The translations under genes were made by a program, and so were the position numbers. DNA of 64,000 nucleotides from Capitella teleta (taxonomy: Eukaryota > Annelida > Polychaeta > Capitellidae). Below are positions 10,340 through 23,305 of this stretch, piece after piece; the stretch's first letter is position 1, and each line of letters begins with the position of its first letter. The DNA lies in contig KB310564.1 of assembly GCA_000328365.1 (NCBI GenBank), positions 7,977-71,976 on the forward strand, read 5' to 3'. A model generated the notes under the pieces. It saw only the letters and a program-made list of their open reading frames with translations, was not told where the DNA came from and made no database searches.

Positions 10340-13185
10340 ATTTATATTTAATCTGTGTTCTTTTATGTCATATTCAAATTACTGTGGATTTGTTTGCCTC
10401 TAGTGATATCTTTGAAAGTTCAAAGTTATTTGTGTCACTGTACGACTGATTAGGAAATAAGTTATTGCTAAAACATGGACCATAACACATACATATTTAG
10501 AAGTTTATTCCACGGTCTGCATTTTCACTCTATTGTCTTGTCAGTTGCACTAAATTGTTATCCTCTGAGAGTAGTCTAATGCTTGAGAAGATCTGTTTCG
10601 GTCAGGTTAGGACATCAATCGAGGCTTGCGATTTTATACAGAAACTTCAGAAGCAAGATTAGCTTAGATCATGAATCCGAGAGGCGCTGCAGTGAATTCC
10701 CAGGGCATAGCAAAAATTGCCTGGCTAAATTTTATAATCATAACGCACTTTTGTGACTGCGATCTCGATTCAAGTTCTAATATAAATTGATCAGCGTTGC
10801 CATGATGCTTTACTCAGCTAACTGGGCTTAATCTTGGTCAAATCACAGGAATGTTTAAGCATTTTGTGTGGTATATTATGCGACTAGAAGTAAAATTCGT
10901 TAACAAGAGTTAATCATAACGCAGTAGAAGCAGAAATTTCTCCGGGGTTTCGTTGCGTGGCGGTTCATCTGTCAAAATTATCCTGACATCTTCGTTTTTC
11001 GCTCTTTATTTTAACATTTCTCTCAAATTAACCGATAAAAAGGTGAGTTTTCTCGAAATTTCTGTTGTTAATGTTTTGAAGTTGACGCTGTCATTTATAC
11101 GTCAGTTTAACATTCATTAATTATTTTCTTTTGTCATGTCTCCTCAGGCTCAGCACCAGAAGTCTGATGAGTAATTAATTCACTATCATAATCATACTTA
11201 CTATAACTTTAGAGTATAATTATCATTGTATGAATAATACTCACTGACTATCACTATGTATTACTATCAAATGATTATTTATTCTCTTGAATTGGGCAAG
11301 CACTTGACGTCAGGAATGGGCCAAATGCCGAGCTCCACGCTGGGCCCAGCCGATTCAGCGGTAGGAAACAAAGGACGAGGGCGTGCCTCCACAGAAAAGA
11401 ACAGCTCAGCTCAGCTCAGCTCAGTCCATAACTCCATTCTTTAATATGCATATGGATGCATTTTCAAACAACCTTCACACAAACCCTCCTTGTTGCCTAA
11501 TTAATGCAATCATTATAACATAATAATTATTTAAAGAGCGCATACTTCAATTGAGCTTTGAAGGTAATCTTTGTGATTATCTCGTGTCAGGAGTTTATGT
11601 GCAACTCTGAAATGTGGATAATTTTTCTTGAATTTTTAGCTGTTCAAATACCATAGGTTCCACTGTATGCATATAAATATGAAGACGAGCATCCAAGCTT
11701 CCTACATTTATTATACACCAGTACAAAATAAGACATCGTTCATGAAAAGTGACCATCTCGGGTGCCGTCAACTTTGCGGTTATGCGAAAATCTAGAAGCA
11801 GATCAACTCACTATTCTTAGTATCATAGTGTTCTTTTATCAGAATACCCGTCAAAATTAATTAAATTAACTGTAATATTGTAATATGAAGAAGTATCCTG
11901 TACACACTGAAGCAGATCATGAAAAGCAAAGCAAAATGCAGACCACGCCTCCGACTTTGAATCCTCAACCACTTTCGGCACACTAAAATTAATACGCTTA
12001 AAATGAGCAAATTAACAATCGTCAAATAAAAGTGGGCCTGGTGTTATCTCTTCTGTATTTTTCAAACACATTATAGTCCGAAAAAACTGTTAATGCTATG
12101 CCTCTGCTGCGGGGAGATTGCAGAATACAGATGTCAGCGCACAATTAAGTACTGCATTGTTTATTACTTTCCATGCACCTGAGATAAAGGATGGACTGAA
12201 TATTTGATCTCTGCGATGCACTATTCAAGTAAACTTCCTCTCTTAGTATGCAACAAATGGACTAATATCATTGATCTGTTATACTTGTAACTTGCCGTAT
12301 TCTTACGTGTTAATTTATCAATGCATCAAATTAGGTGTACATAATGAAATCACAATAACAAGTAACGATAATATTATGACAATAATTAAAATTTTAATTA
12401 TTAATAGTCTTTCAATGCTACTTGTATACTTGAAGTTGAGTCAACCACTGCCGGAAAGGAATGAAATGGAATCATTCGTTTGTCATTTTACAGAGGTGGT
12501 TGTTCCATGTTTTGGGCACACCTGCTTTATATTCAATCACTAGGCCGATGCTGAGCGCCACAATTCGCATTGGGCCCGGCCCGATGCCAAGCTACTACCT
12601 ATATAGAAGAACTTCATATAGACTTCCTATAGAATCGATTTAAAAGGATTCTGAAATGAACAGAGGTCCTCTTTTAAAAGTGTGGTGTCCTTTAATTAAT
12701 GTTTTCACACCTTGTAAATTTTAGGGCCAAACCAATTCAAGAACTCTCGTCTTGTGTTGTTACACAACCAGGGCTGAGATGACCCCTTTATGTCAGTGTT
12801 AATTAATTCTTATGTTGTGCATTTGTCAGACGACAGTTAATCAACTCGCTTCTTTGATTGACCGCTCAGTAATGAAGTCCCTCAAACACGTCCACAAAGA
12901 ACAGATGTTTTTGAGACAGTTAATAACACCTTTATCAAAGCAGGACGTTGTCTTGTATTTCAATGCTTTAAATACCGTTTTGTCTTGGTTATAAGCACCC
13001 TCATAATTAAACGCACATCTGACTTTTTTCAGACCAGAAATTGATTAAATATTTATGTACACGCCCACTAGCGCCAAGGTATTTATAGCAACAACTCTGT
13101 GCTAACATCTCACTTTAACTGTTACCGGCAGTGTCAGCAATCTCAGTTATGAAGTTGTTTTGACTCATTCAGAAAAAAAATTATT
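10340..13185. other. Gene-free interval
   Basis: No supported gene. Short open frames here lack splice context or family likeness. It contains an AGCTC pentanucleotide repeat at about 11402-11424 and two copies of a GGGCCC-containing dispersed repeat (see separate entries). A pyrimidine-rich acceptor-like CAG near 11144-11149 is followed only by a very short frame. Confidence 0.45.
11342..11396 (-). repeat. Dispersed GC-rich repeat, copy 1
   Basis: Read on the minus strand, 11346-11396 matches 26646-26690 on the plus strand. Both start TTCTGTGGAGGCA and end in an ACCGCYGAATCGRCTGG block, with a diverged centre. Both sit beside a GGGCCC palindrome. A weaker relative sharing GGGCCCGGCC and GATGCCAAGC lies near 12546-12595. 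Family unknown, probably a fragment of an old transposable element. Confidence 0.55.
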
Positions 13186-13191
13186 AAAGGC

Positions 13192-13582
13192 ATGTTATAC
13201 TTATATATCGCCTGCTTCATGTTCAAATTAAACAGCAATCGTCTGCCACGCAAGCTCTCCAAATATAAACCCATCCCTCATACCAACCCATACAACACAC
13301 GGAACTGTGTTTTGCGTGCGCCATATGTGCCTTACCCGTGCCTACGTCTTCTCGACCGTTCTCCTTTTCTTTTCGGCCTGAAAATTTTGAACTTCATTTC
13401 CCATACCTTTCATTCTCTTCCGGACATTTCCTCTTTTAAATCACCTCTTCGCGAGTCATCATATTACATGCCACTCGCACAAATTTATTACTAAATATTC
13501 TGCAAATTTATGACCTGTCAAGAGGACCTCCTCATGACATGTACTGAATAAAGTTTTCTATTGAAAAAAAAAAAAAAAAAAA
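13192..13582 (+). mobile_element. 5'-truncated LINE, reverse-transcriptase C-terminus with poly-A tail
   Basis: The frame at 13192-13494 has the pattern of the extreme C-terminus of CR1/L2/Rex1-type reverse transcriptases: PYNTRNCVLRAP, then FGLKILNFI, LPDISSFKSPLRE and a stop. About 70 bases further a run of about 22 A (13564-13585) ends the element, preceded by AATAAAG. Only the last 0.4 kb is present, the usual outcome of incomplete target-primed reverse transcription. Not a host gene. Clade assignment is tentative. Confidence 0.7.
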
Positions 13583-13585
13583 AAA

Positions 13586-14940
13586 TACACAGAGAGCTTG
13601 CTTCTTGTCGATTTCACGATTTCACCAGCAGAACTCCTCATCAGCGCAAGAATATTTTTCCCCAACTGCATGAGTGAAGATTATAAGCCCATAAGATGCA
13701 ATGCACTACATTGTATACTATCAGCATTCATGCTTTGTAAATGTACAAACTAAGATTTATACTTTATGAGGCTGCTTCAAACGACCTCTATAGATGAACA
13801 TTAAATCAATTAGCAGCGTAAGATAAGGTGATTCGTGCGCAGATTTTACTTAGAACATGTACGGCCATGAACAGCCATGCACAGTCCTGCACAGCCATGC
13901 AAACCATATTGTGTAGGTCGCTTCTTATGAGCTATAGTATTAGTGGTTGGTGTCACTCAATCTCTAATGCTGTAAACAGAATAAATGTACGAAGCAGTAG
14001 GCCTATCTTTAATTGAACTAATGCCATGCAGGTTCTTCTGGCTATGCAGCCTGTTGTTTTAAACATTACTTGAATATGGGCCACGCACCAACGCGCTTCC
14101 CTGGGTTTACAAGGGATTTTTGGGAATGCGCGTGTAGCCGTATATGTACATTGAAACTAACATGCTCTCAGCCTCTGCCTTAGCGCACTGCGCATGTAAC
14201 CATGACAATACGGTATACCACAAACAGACCTTTTATTGCATTTGGTCGCATTTTGACCGGTGACTAAATATATTAGCATACCGGTATATGCTAGTCGACC
14301 ATATAAGTATAAGAACACTGCTTGCAATACGTGTACTGGTATTGATAAACAAGCAAAATTAACTAAAAACCCCATTTGCAGCAATTTTGTAATTTATTGT
14401 GCCAAGCGGTAAGTTTAATGCTGAGGTTCATTCCACTGTTGAAAGCAGCTCATCTTGGGTTCCATGTGTTCGCATTTAACCATCTTTATATTTATATGGC
14501 ATATTCCAAATCTTACAATCTTGTCTATATATTCATTGGTTCAAAAGAGGTAGACTCGATCTAGAGTCGATGTCTATGAATGCAAGCATAGAGATCTGAG
14601 GAGGGTTTATATACAGATGATTCATTCGGTATTCATATATATTCATGCTCATATCAGTCAATTTGTCTCTCTGTTCGGTCGTGTGGCTCCCAGGTCTCTA
14701 CCGTTATGTAATCATAAACATCAATTTTGCATTCAATTTATGGCTGGTTGGGGCTCCTGGATATAGTGGATTACCCTTGTTATGTGAATTTAGAATCCAT
14801 CTCTTTGAGTTAGTTTTTTGGCAATAAAAGTTCGATGTGTGTGCTGCATATTGCTGTCTCCTGTCGCATGAATACTTTGTCGGCTGATTGTTATTGATTG
14901 CTGCGCTCACAGCTGTGTTTGCTCCTTTGGCAGATGAGCT
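13586..14940. other. Gene-free interval
   Basis: No supported gene. It contains a 10-bp tandem repeat at 13861-13900 and a short GC-rich hairpin (ACGCGC and GGGAATGCGCGT arms) at about 14090-14135. From about 14900 a spliced 5' UTR of the ankyrin/SOCS gene is likely, as acceptor-like tracts end near 14933 and 15017. Confidence 0.45.
13861..13900. repeat. 10-bp tandem repeat, 4 copies
   Basis: Four consecutive 10-base units related to ACAGCCATGC, with one or two changes in units 1 and 3. Confidence 0.85.
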
Positions 14941-15031
14941 GCGTGGGTGATGAGAGATCAATTGCATGATTTCATAATATCAGAGAGGCGTGTGTTCACC
15001 CGTTTGCTCATTTCAGAAGATGTTGCCCTGA

Positions 15032-16984
15032 ATGGAGTCGTCCAGGAACTCACTAGATGGCGCTCATTCGCCCAAGAGAGCGCACTCGCCCAACATCATG
15101 GCTCACGAGCCGATCTTCATCGGAGAAAAGCTCAAAGAATCGCGCACAGACTCATCATCGGAAGACGATTCTTTTGTGATTCTGGAGAACGAAGATGTCA
15201 ATGACAACATCAAACACGAGGAAGAGAGCACAAGGGAGCTGCCGTCCAAGAAAGAGATGATTGTGTCACAACTGGCACTCACCACTCAACTGAAAGCAGC
15301 AAGGTACGTTCAACTGTAATTGAAGCTTCATGAATGAATGGTTCTTTGGTGTTGTTCAGCATCAGTCGCTCAATGCAGTTAGATGTGGTTGAACTGTTGA
15401 AGCAAGTGCTCTCATGGACTCCACTCTACCGTCCTGGCCTCAATAAAGCACTTCTGCAGGCAGCCAGAGTTGGCTCCATCGGGTGCATAAAGGTGGGTGA
15501 GGATGCTGTATGCTCAGTGAATTATTTGGGATTTGCAGGTGCTGCTGTCTGCGGGGGCTGATGTCGACACGGAGGACGAGAACGGAGACACAGCGTTCGT
15601 TCACGCTTTCAGAGGGAGACATGCTGACGTCATGGAGGCGCTGAGGGACATGGGCTGTAACACGGAGATCGTCAAGATGTCCCTCGCTCTGGCCACTAAG
15701 GACGTGTCGTTCATCAAGCTCTGTCACCAGATGGAGATACCTGTGGAGAACGAAGACTGGAACACGGCTGATCCAGAAGAGATCCGCATCCTGCTGGAGG
15801 AGCTCAACTTGGATCCATTCCAAGGATTGTACGGTAGCCATGGTTACGAGGACAGTCCGTTCATGTACCTCATACAGGAGGGTCAGCCGGAAGTGCTGGA
15901 GATGTTGATAGCGCTACATCCATGCCTGGATGCGTACTCACTGGAGGACAAGCAGCAGAAGATCGACCAAGCGCTCTACAAGGCCATACGCTACCATCGC
16001 CTGGATAACGTCAAACTTCTGCTTGCATCATGTGCCGCTCGCCTGCATGTCACAGACGCCCAGGGGCGCACGCCCTTCCTGTTCGCCTGTGGCCATGACC
16101 AAGCCATTGCTTCATATCTCCTCGATCTTGGAGTCGATCATGAAGGAGCTGATCATGAGGGCCTGAACGCTCTGCATTGGGCTGCGTGCGCTGGCTACAA
16201 AGGCCTCTGCGATCGTCTCATTGAGAAGGGCATCGAGCCGAGCTCCCACGCCAACCTGGGAGCCACGCCGCTCATGGTGGCCTGCTCCAACGGACACACT
16301 GACATCGTGGGCGCTTTCCTCAAGTCAGGCACAGACCCCAACAGACGCACCCCAGAAGGCTGGACCGCTCTGCACGTGGCAGTGCGGGCCTGTGCCCCCG
16401 GAGTGGTTAGGCTGCTGATGTCGCATGGGGCCCTACCGGATGTGCAGTCACACCGCCTCAGCCATGGCTCTGACATTGTGCCGGCCAGTACACCTCTGCT
16501 CATTGCAATCGCCCTCAACAGCATGCGCATCATTCGACACCTGCTGCACGCCAACTGCGATGTGAACCTGGCTGGACGTGTGTTCACTAATCCGAACCAC
16601 AGCTCATCTGAGTCAGACGAAGATTTCAAATATCACCAGCAGAGATGCACCCCTCTGCAGTACGCCATCATCAGCCGTGCGTGGGACATTGCTGAGCTGC
16701 TCATCAAGGTGGGCTGCAGCGTGGAGCCCATTCGGTTGTGGCTGCAGTTCAAGCGAGCGCCCGTTCACATCCCTGAAGAGCGCACACGTCATCTCCAGCA
16801 CTTAGTACACGCAGCGAGCACGGCGCCCCCCAAACTCAGGTCTCTCACTCGGCTGCGGCTTCGACAGCTGCTCGGTCGGCAGCTGTTGAGTAAAGTGTCG
16901 CAGCTGGACGTGCCAGCAAGCACTCAGCAGTTTATCTTGTTTCAAGATCTGTTCAGAGCGCAGGCTGGCTCGTTTGAGGTGTGA
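15032..16984 (+). CDS. Ankyrin-repeat and SOCS-box protein (ASB-like)
   Basis: Probable substrate receptor of a Cullin-5 ubiquitin ligase. Exons 15032-15303, 15360-15492 and 15539-16984 join in frame to 616 residues. After an acidic, serine-rich N-terminus come about ten ankyrin repeats spanning residues 105 to 550; the clearest are ALLQAARVGSIGCIKVLLSAG, TPFLFACGHDQAIASYLL, NALHWAACAGYKGL, TPLMVACSNGHTDIV and TALHVAV. Residues about 568-606 form a SOCS box: SLTRLRLRQLLGRQ is the elongin-BC box and LDVPAS aligns with the Cullin-5 box LPxP. The normally conserved cysteine of the BC box is a threonine here. Which ASB it matches best is unclear. The start is the first ATG after a likely 5'-UTR acceptor; the N-terminus is the least certain part. 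A polyadenylation signal is at 17669-17674. Confidence 0.85.
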
Positions 16985-17940
16985 GCGACAAAAGCTCCTC
17001 TTTTCTCATTTCTTTGTCATTTCTAGTCATACGGTGCTTCGGCCTTCATTACCTGCAATCAGTTTTCTAGTCGTTTAAGTCACCAACTTGTGTGATCTCA
17101 TTTCTGCTCGTTTTACGGCTTCATCATTTAATCATTTGTTTTCCTACTTTTACAGTTGTTTTTTTCTTTTTCGCTTTTTCGTACTTTAATCAATTTCATG
17201 ACGTCATGTGCCTAGTTGCCTAGTTGCTTTTTGGAACCATTCCAACTCTGATGTCATAATTGCCACATTTCAGTCGGGACTGCTTTCTTTCTCCCTCTGC
17301 AGCTAGATGTTCTTTCCAAGTATTAAATGAAAAAATTGAGAGAATTAAAACTGCAGTTTCGAAGCAGGGTACTGGCCACCGTAGTCTCAAGTAGAGGAAA
17401 TACTTTCATCTCATTGCGTTGTTCTCAATCAGCATTCCGTCAAGGTCAGAATGAACCAGAAGGTCGTGGTTTTTTTTTTAAGGTAAAGGTCAAAGTGCCA
17501 TTAAGAAACAATATTATATATCAAATGGTTTCACTTTTTAATTTAGTGTATTTTACATATCAATGATGATTTTGTTTCGTTTACTTTTTTAAATCATTCA
17601 CAGAGGAATCTCGGTCAATTCATTTTCTTGTCTTAATTGTTTTTGGTTTTTTTGCCTGAATTTGCAATAATAAAAATTCATGTTTTGCTGAATCTGTTTG
17701 GAATTCATTCACATTTTTCCTTTTCTGGTCTCATTTGAACTTGGCTGGACCTCAATTTTAGCCCTGTGCAGACCTATTAAAGCACTGGAGCGTTGATGGA
17801 GACAGCTGTCAATTGAAATATGTAAACAAACTCCTGTGAAAAAGTGGTTTGCACATCCGCAAGATTCCAGTATCGACTGACACTGTGACCGTGAAAATGT
17901 GTCAACAAAATCATTCGATTATCTCAAGAGAAGGATACAA
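16985..17940. other. 3' flank shared by two convergent genes
   Basis: T-rich 3' UTR of the ankyrin/SOCS gene (AATAAA at 17669-17674), then a short spacer to the 3' end of DHX9 on the other strand. The two genes converge, with fewer than 300 bases between their polyadenylation signals. No other gene seen. Confidence 0.6.
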
Positions 17941-17943
17941 ACA

Positions 17944-17949
17944 TTTATT
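17944..17949 (-). terminator. Polyadenylation signal of DHX9
   Basis: AATAAA on the minus strand, 22 bases past the stop codon. Confidence 0.65.
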
Positions 17950-17970
17950 CAAAATAAACCAAAAATGCAC

Positions 17971-20900
17971 TTAGTAATAACTACCTCCTCCATAACCCCC
18001 TCGGTGGCCTCCTGGGAATCCCCCTCCTCTGGTTCCTCTGAACCCTCGTGTGTTCCCTCTCCCGAAGCCCCTTCCCCTGCCCCCATACCCCCCACGGAGG
18101 GGGAATCCCCTTCCACGGTCGCCATAACCACCTCGGCTTCCAAAGTGCTGGGACTTGGCAGGAGGAGGGCCTCTGCAAATGATGCAATTGATGGATGCAA
18201 TGATTGATCTTTGCAACTGACCCTTCGTGCTGAGTTGGCTGAATGCCAAAGGAAGCGCTGTTGATCCTGGACAGAGAGCGTACGAGGTTCATGAGATCTG
18301 AGTCCTGGGGACTCGGCTGCTGGATGGCATCTGGATCCAGAGTGGCCTTGACGATGAGGGAGTCAAGGGCCGGACGTAGGGCAGTCAGAAGGCAAGCCAC
18401 CTCAGGCGCCATCTTCAAGTTAATCCTGAACAACAATTAAAATCATTCAAATCCTACCAACGATTTGATTGAATTTCAGATTTTTACCAATTGTCCAAAG
18501 TCACAAATTCTCCATTGAATTTCACTGATCTGGCGGTCAAGATGAGTTGCAGGGCACTGACCATAGTCATCTGCTTACATGACACGGCACGCGTGCGAAT
18601 CTGAAGGATAGGGAGACATTCAGAGAAAAAGTGAGAGGAGATGGGGAGGGAGGAGGCGGGTTCTCACCTTCTCTCCAAACACAAAGAACGGAGAAGCAAA
18701 AGAGATTTTCATATTGGAGCAGTTGACAGACGATTTGTGCACCAAAGCTGGTTTGGCATGAGTGGTGAGCACCTGACGCTTGGCTCTGTGCCAACAGACG
18801 TTGGGATGCAGTCCCATGCACAGCATGGAGATAATCTGCAGGCAACGCAACGTAATAGTGAGAGATAAAAAATGAACAACTAACCACATCTAATTTGGTG
18901 TCAGGGCCACTGTAGTTGAATGTCTGAGGCAGGAGACATTCCTCAGGGAAACCTGCGTTCACTAAGATGTCTCTTAATTGGTTCTGTAATTAGCGTTAAG
19001 ATAAGCACAGTAACGTGTGAGTTGACAGAGACCTTGGCTTCGTGCGTCATGCGCAGTGTTTGCATGTTGAGCATCTTCTGATCACAGAAATATGCTTCTG
19101 CATCTTCCCCTCCAGATCTGTAAAACCACTGTGTAACCACCGTATATAACGACTGTATAACCACACCTGGCATCCTCCCACAGCTGGAATGCGTGCAGTA
19201 GAGCAACATGGTCGCTGCACCTTGACCCAGATAAGTTCTTGTGCGCCCAGTTCAACCGGCGTCTGTCAGAGATGAAAGGCTCAGGGAAAGTTGAGCTGGC
19301 TGCGATGGTGGCCACAGCATCACCACAGCTACAAATAAAAAAACAAGTTTCAGCTGCAGAATACAGCTGCAAGACACTCACAAGAAAATGCAGCCGTAGA
19401 TAATCATCTTAGCCAGCCGTGGTTCAATAGGCATTCGAGCAAGTATTCTTCCCAAGGGAGTTAATTCATTGCTAGTATCCAGAGCTTTCATCTCTTTGGT
19501 AATGAAATATAAATTATGCAAATGATATTCATAGAGAGCAGACCTCGGAGCATGGCCTCTGCCTCGATGACCGCATCCAATGGTGGCGGTTCGATGGCTT
19601 TCTGTAGGAACGCTCCCACTTGGCCCAAACGCAGGAGTTTGATGGACAGAGCAAGTTCATGCAGGGGTGTCCTAAAGATCTCCGGGGTTGTGTGCTGGTC
19701 GAGGCGGTCAAATCGCGCTCTGGAGCAGAGGTGGAAAGAGAAGCCTTTTCTGACGCGACCGGCCCTCCCTTGCCGTTGCTCCAAATTAGTCTTAGAGCAC
19801 CAGACAGTAGCGTAGTTGGTCATGTTGTTGTGAGATGTAAACAGCTTCATTTTAGCTCTGATTTGAACAATGATAGATCAAATTGTAATTCAGGTATTGA
19901 AGACGCACTTGCAAGAGTCAATGACAAAGACCACGTCGTTGATGGTAATGCTGCTCTCAGCGATGTTGGTTGAGAGGATGATCTGAAGGCGACACAGAGA
20001 GCGAGATAGATAGCAAGTCAGATATGAAGATAATGACCTTTGTGACCCCTTCAGGAACAGGGTCAAACACCCTTCTCTGCTCTTCCCTCGGTATTTGTGA
20101 ATGAAGAGGTAGAAGTCGATAACGTTGTGATCCGATCGAAGGATGTTCGCTGAGAAAGCGTTGAAGAGCGAAGATCAGACTCCACCCTGGCAGAAAAATC
20201 AAGATGGCTCCTGGTTCTCCCAATGACTTGATGTACTCAATGAGGCTCTGAGAGTAATTAGCCAATTACGCCTACTGCTCAGGTGTTTTCAATCTATCTT
20301 ACGGTCACAAGTTCAAATTGGAGGTTCTTCTCGCTCAACTGCGACATGACCAATCGAGTCTTTGGGCTGTAGTCCGGACTTATTGCCAGGTTGCAATTCT
20401 CCTGTGCATAAAAGAAATTGCGTCAAAAGTCAATAAGAGGTCAATAAGAGGTCGCACCTCTTTTTCGTCATCAGCTACTAAGAAGGCTTCATCGTCATCA
20501 TCTTCAGATTTTCGTTTGCGATCTTTTTTATCGGGAGAAGTAGGCGAGAAATCCAACATCTGCACAATGTCCTCCAAAAAGTAATCTACAGAAAATAATG
20601 AAAGATTGATTGAATGACTGAAAGATTGATTGAATGATTAATTCAGATACCTTGAACTGGGTGACACCTGCCGTGAACCTCAACCACTGATTGGCTGTCA
20701 AAATAATCGACAAACATCGAAGTGTCGATCGTAGCAGACATCAAGATGATGCGCAGTTGGGGAAAAGCGCGGACCATGTCACGTAGCAGAACGAGCAGGA
20801 AGTCAGTCTGAGGAAGAACATGACAAATCAATTGTTCATATTTCCTCAATAAAACTTACGTTAATATCACGCTCATGAATCTCATCGACAACAACGTGAG

Positions 20901-23305
20901 AAACGCCACGAAGGCCTGCTTCCAACTTGCGCAACAGAGTTCCTGGATTCAGAAGAGATAACAAGAGTGAGTAGTGTGTGTGTGTGTGTGTGTTGTGTGC
21001 GGTGTGGCACCTACCAACAGTGCAGTACATGATGGCTCCATATGGTCGCGGGAAATACGACTCAAAGCGAACACTGTAACCGGAGGAAATTCCCAAGTTC
21101 TCACAGCGCTCGTTGGCCACGCGCTCTGCTATTGAAACAGCGCTGATGCGTCTGGGCTAAAGGGAGAAATGCGAAAAGCAAGAAGGCGACCAGGGAGCGC
21201 TGTACCTGGGTGCAAATGATGCTGCAGTGGGCGCCTCTGTTGGCTTCAATGAAGTGATCCAGGATGTATTGGGGGACCTGAAGCAACACATGCAATGGGC
21301 AGTCCTGTCTTTCCTTCGTATGCTCACTTGCGTCGTTTTTCCGCTGCCCGTTTCGCCTCTGATCACAGTCACTTGGTTATTTTCTATGGCTGAGATGATT
21401 GCATCATAACTGTTGGATACTGGCAACTTAAAGCGGTCCTCTGTCATCTGGAATCGGATAACCGTGTATAACCGTAGCACAACCATGATTAAAACCACGG
21501 ACCTGTTTCAGGGCGGGATCATTCTCTTTTTGATATTCCATGTTATTGAAGAGATCTTGGCTGATCTGTTCCATTGTGGCCTGTGAACAAGAGACAGTAA
21601 AAGCGTGTTGATTGATTGATGCACTGACATTTGCCAGGGGTCCCTCGTCAATGTTGGCAGCCAGCCAAGGGTTCCAGTTGGGCTGCGGAGGAGACCAGGT
21701 GACGACGCCCATATGGGTCTGCTGCACTGTGGACTCTTCAAATGCAGAGATAACCTGATCCAGGAGAAGAGATTGGGGCTCATCAGGAGATCCCTGGGGG
21801 ACGACTGGCTGGATCTGCATGGAGCGCAGGTAGGTGGAGATCTGTGCCTGGATATCAGGCGCCACACCCACTTCGAAAGGAGGAAGCTACAAGATGAGAG
21901 GAGTGAAGAGGAGAAGAGGAGGGGAATAGAGAGGAGTACCTCATCAGACTTTTTCTTCCTCTCTCCATCAAACGCTTCAATTTGCTTAAAGTGGAACAAC
22001 TGTCGCACAAGAGAAAGAGCACAATTCTTGGAAGCCATCTGCTTATTGGAACCATGCTCACGAGCGTGGATATCTGAGAGAAGGACATCTCAGGATGCGT
22101 AACTATGGCAACGGCTGTACTCACTCTGACGCAATGATCGGCAGAAGAAGGACATTTCAGCCACAAAACTCCTGGTGAAATTTGATTGAACAACAAAATG
22201 TTAGATGTAGAAAAGAAAGAAATAAGAAAAGGAGAAAAGTGCAACTCACCATCATCTGAACGCGCTGGTTGAGAGAGCTGAAGCCAAAATAATGAATCCA
22301 CTGGAGAACACTTGCATCGAGCACAAGCATTCAACAATGTCCTTCTCTGCAGAACCTCTAAATTGATATCTAGAGGCACTGTCATTATAGAAAGCACACT
22401 CGATTCTTTGTGCTTTTGTCGCACACATAGATCGAGTGCTGATAACACAGCTCTCCCAACCAACGCATCACTGAGAAGATGAAATTTCCACAAACTGCCA
22501 GAGCGCCACAACAATGCGCTCAAGCACTTTGATCACGAACCCTGCTTTACCTATTGTGGTCAGGCCCAGTGATTGTGTACTTGTAATCTGTGTTGATTTT
22601 ATTCATCTGGAAATATTGATGCAGACGACTTTTAGCGTTCTCAACTGTCCAGTTGCCGTGGAGATCAGCATTGAAGTCAGCTTCTTCAGCCTACAAATAA
22701 ATGCCATCAATGCTCACAGAAACACTTATCATACAAACCTCCTCCACTTGGCGCTTTGAAGCCAGAGCATCAAGGTAGGCCTGCGGAGGGCCACGTTGGT
22801 ACGGCACAGGGTCCCCTCCCGAGCCCAGCATGGACTTTCCAATGGGCGCAGGCATTCCTATAAAGATCACAGCAATGGTGGGGACATGCTTGTCAGAGAG
22901 CGCTCACCCCCGAGACCTAGTGAAACGTGCGGAGCAGGTCTACCGTCCGGGAGATCAGTGCTTCCTGAAGGAGCTCTGATTGGCTGATAAGCCTGAGGGG
23001 TCTGTGAAAGAGAATTGTAACTGCCACTGACCGAATGAGCGAAGGCAACGTACCGCGCTTTGAGGCACATCAGAGGCCTTCATTATGTTCGTTCTGATCA
23101 GATACTGAATGAAATCATTGGCAGCGTTTGTCTGTGCATCTTTTTTATTGGTTGAGTTCCCAGCTCCAACGTATGCGTGACCTTCAACTCTAACCTCACA
23201 CAGGAAACGAGGTCGGTTCTTGTTACCACCACTGCGCACATCATAGTTGGGAGTGATCTTCTGCTTGCCGCACCAGGCGTACAGGAAGGCCTTGATGTCT
23301 CCCAT
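17971..23305 (-). CDS. DHX9: DHX9 / RNA helicase A (maleless) orthologue
   Basis: A nuclear DEAH-box helicase that unwinds RNA and RNA:DNA hybrids. Twenty-six exons, high to low: 23305-23054, 23001-22908, 22857-22739, 22690-22551, 22171-22125, 22073-21940, 21886-21629, 21580-21503, 21447-21328, 21277-21206, 21156-21015, 20942-20860, 20807-20651, 20585-20458, 20401-20303, 20247-20038, 19982-19909, 19857-19544, 19493-19382, 19328-19167, 19117-19033, 18983-18885, 18835-18668, 18600-18488, 18425-18222, 18172-17971. They close in frame to 1221 residues (human 1270). Order: two double-stranded-RNA-binding domains, the transactivation segment [11 protein letters not shown], Walker [11 protein letters not shown] (405-414), DEIH (505-508), SAT, an acidic insert, [17 protein letters not shown], the HA2/OB region, and a C-terminal RGG-rich tail. 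All helicase motifs look intact. Start aligns with the human [14 protein letters not shown]. One intron (379 nt) is far longer than the rest. Confidence 0.97.

Noticed and set aside
21855-22523. 222-codon minus-strand frame overlapping DHX9 exons 5 and 6
   Set aside because: Covers the long DHX9 intron and two exons in the wrong frame; the helicase frame explains the conserved sequence.
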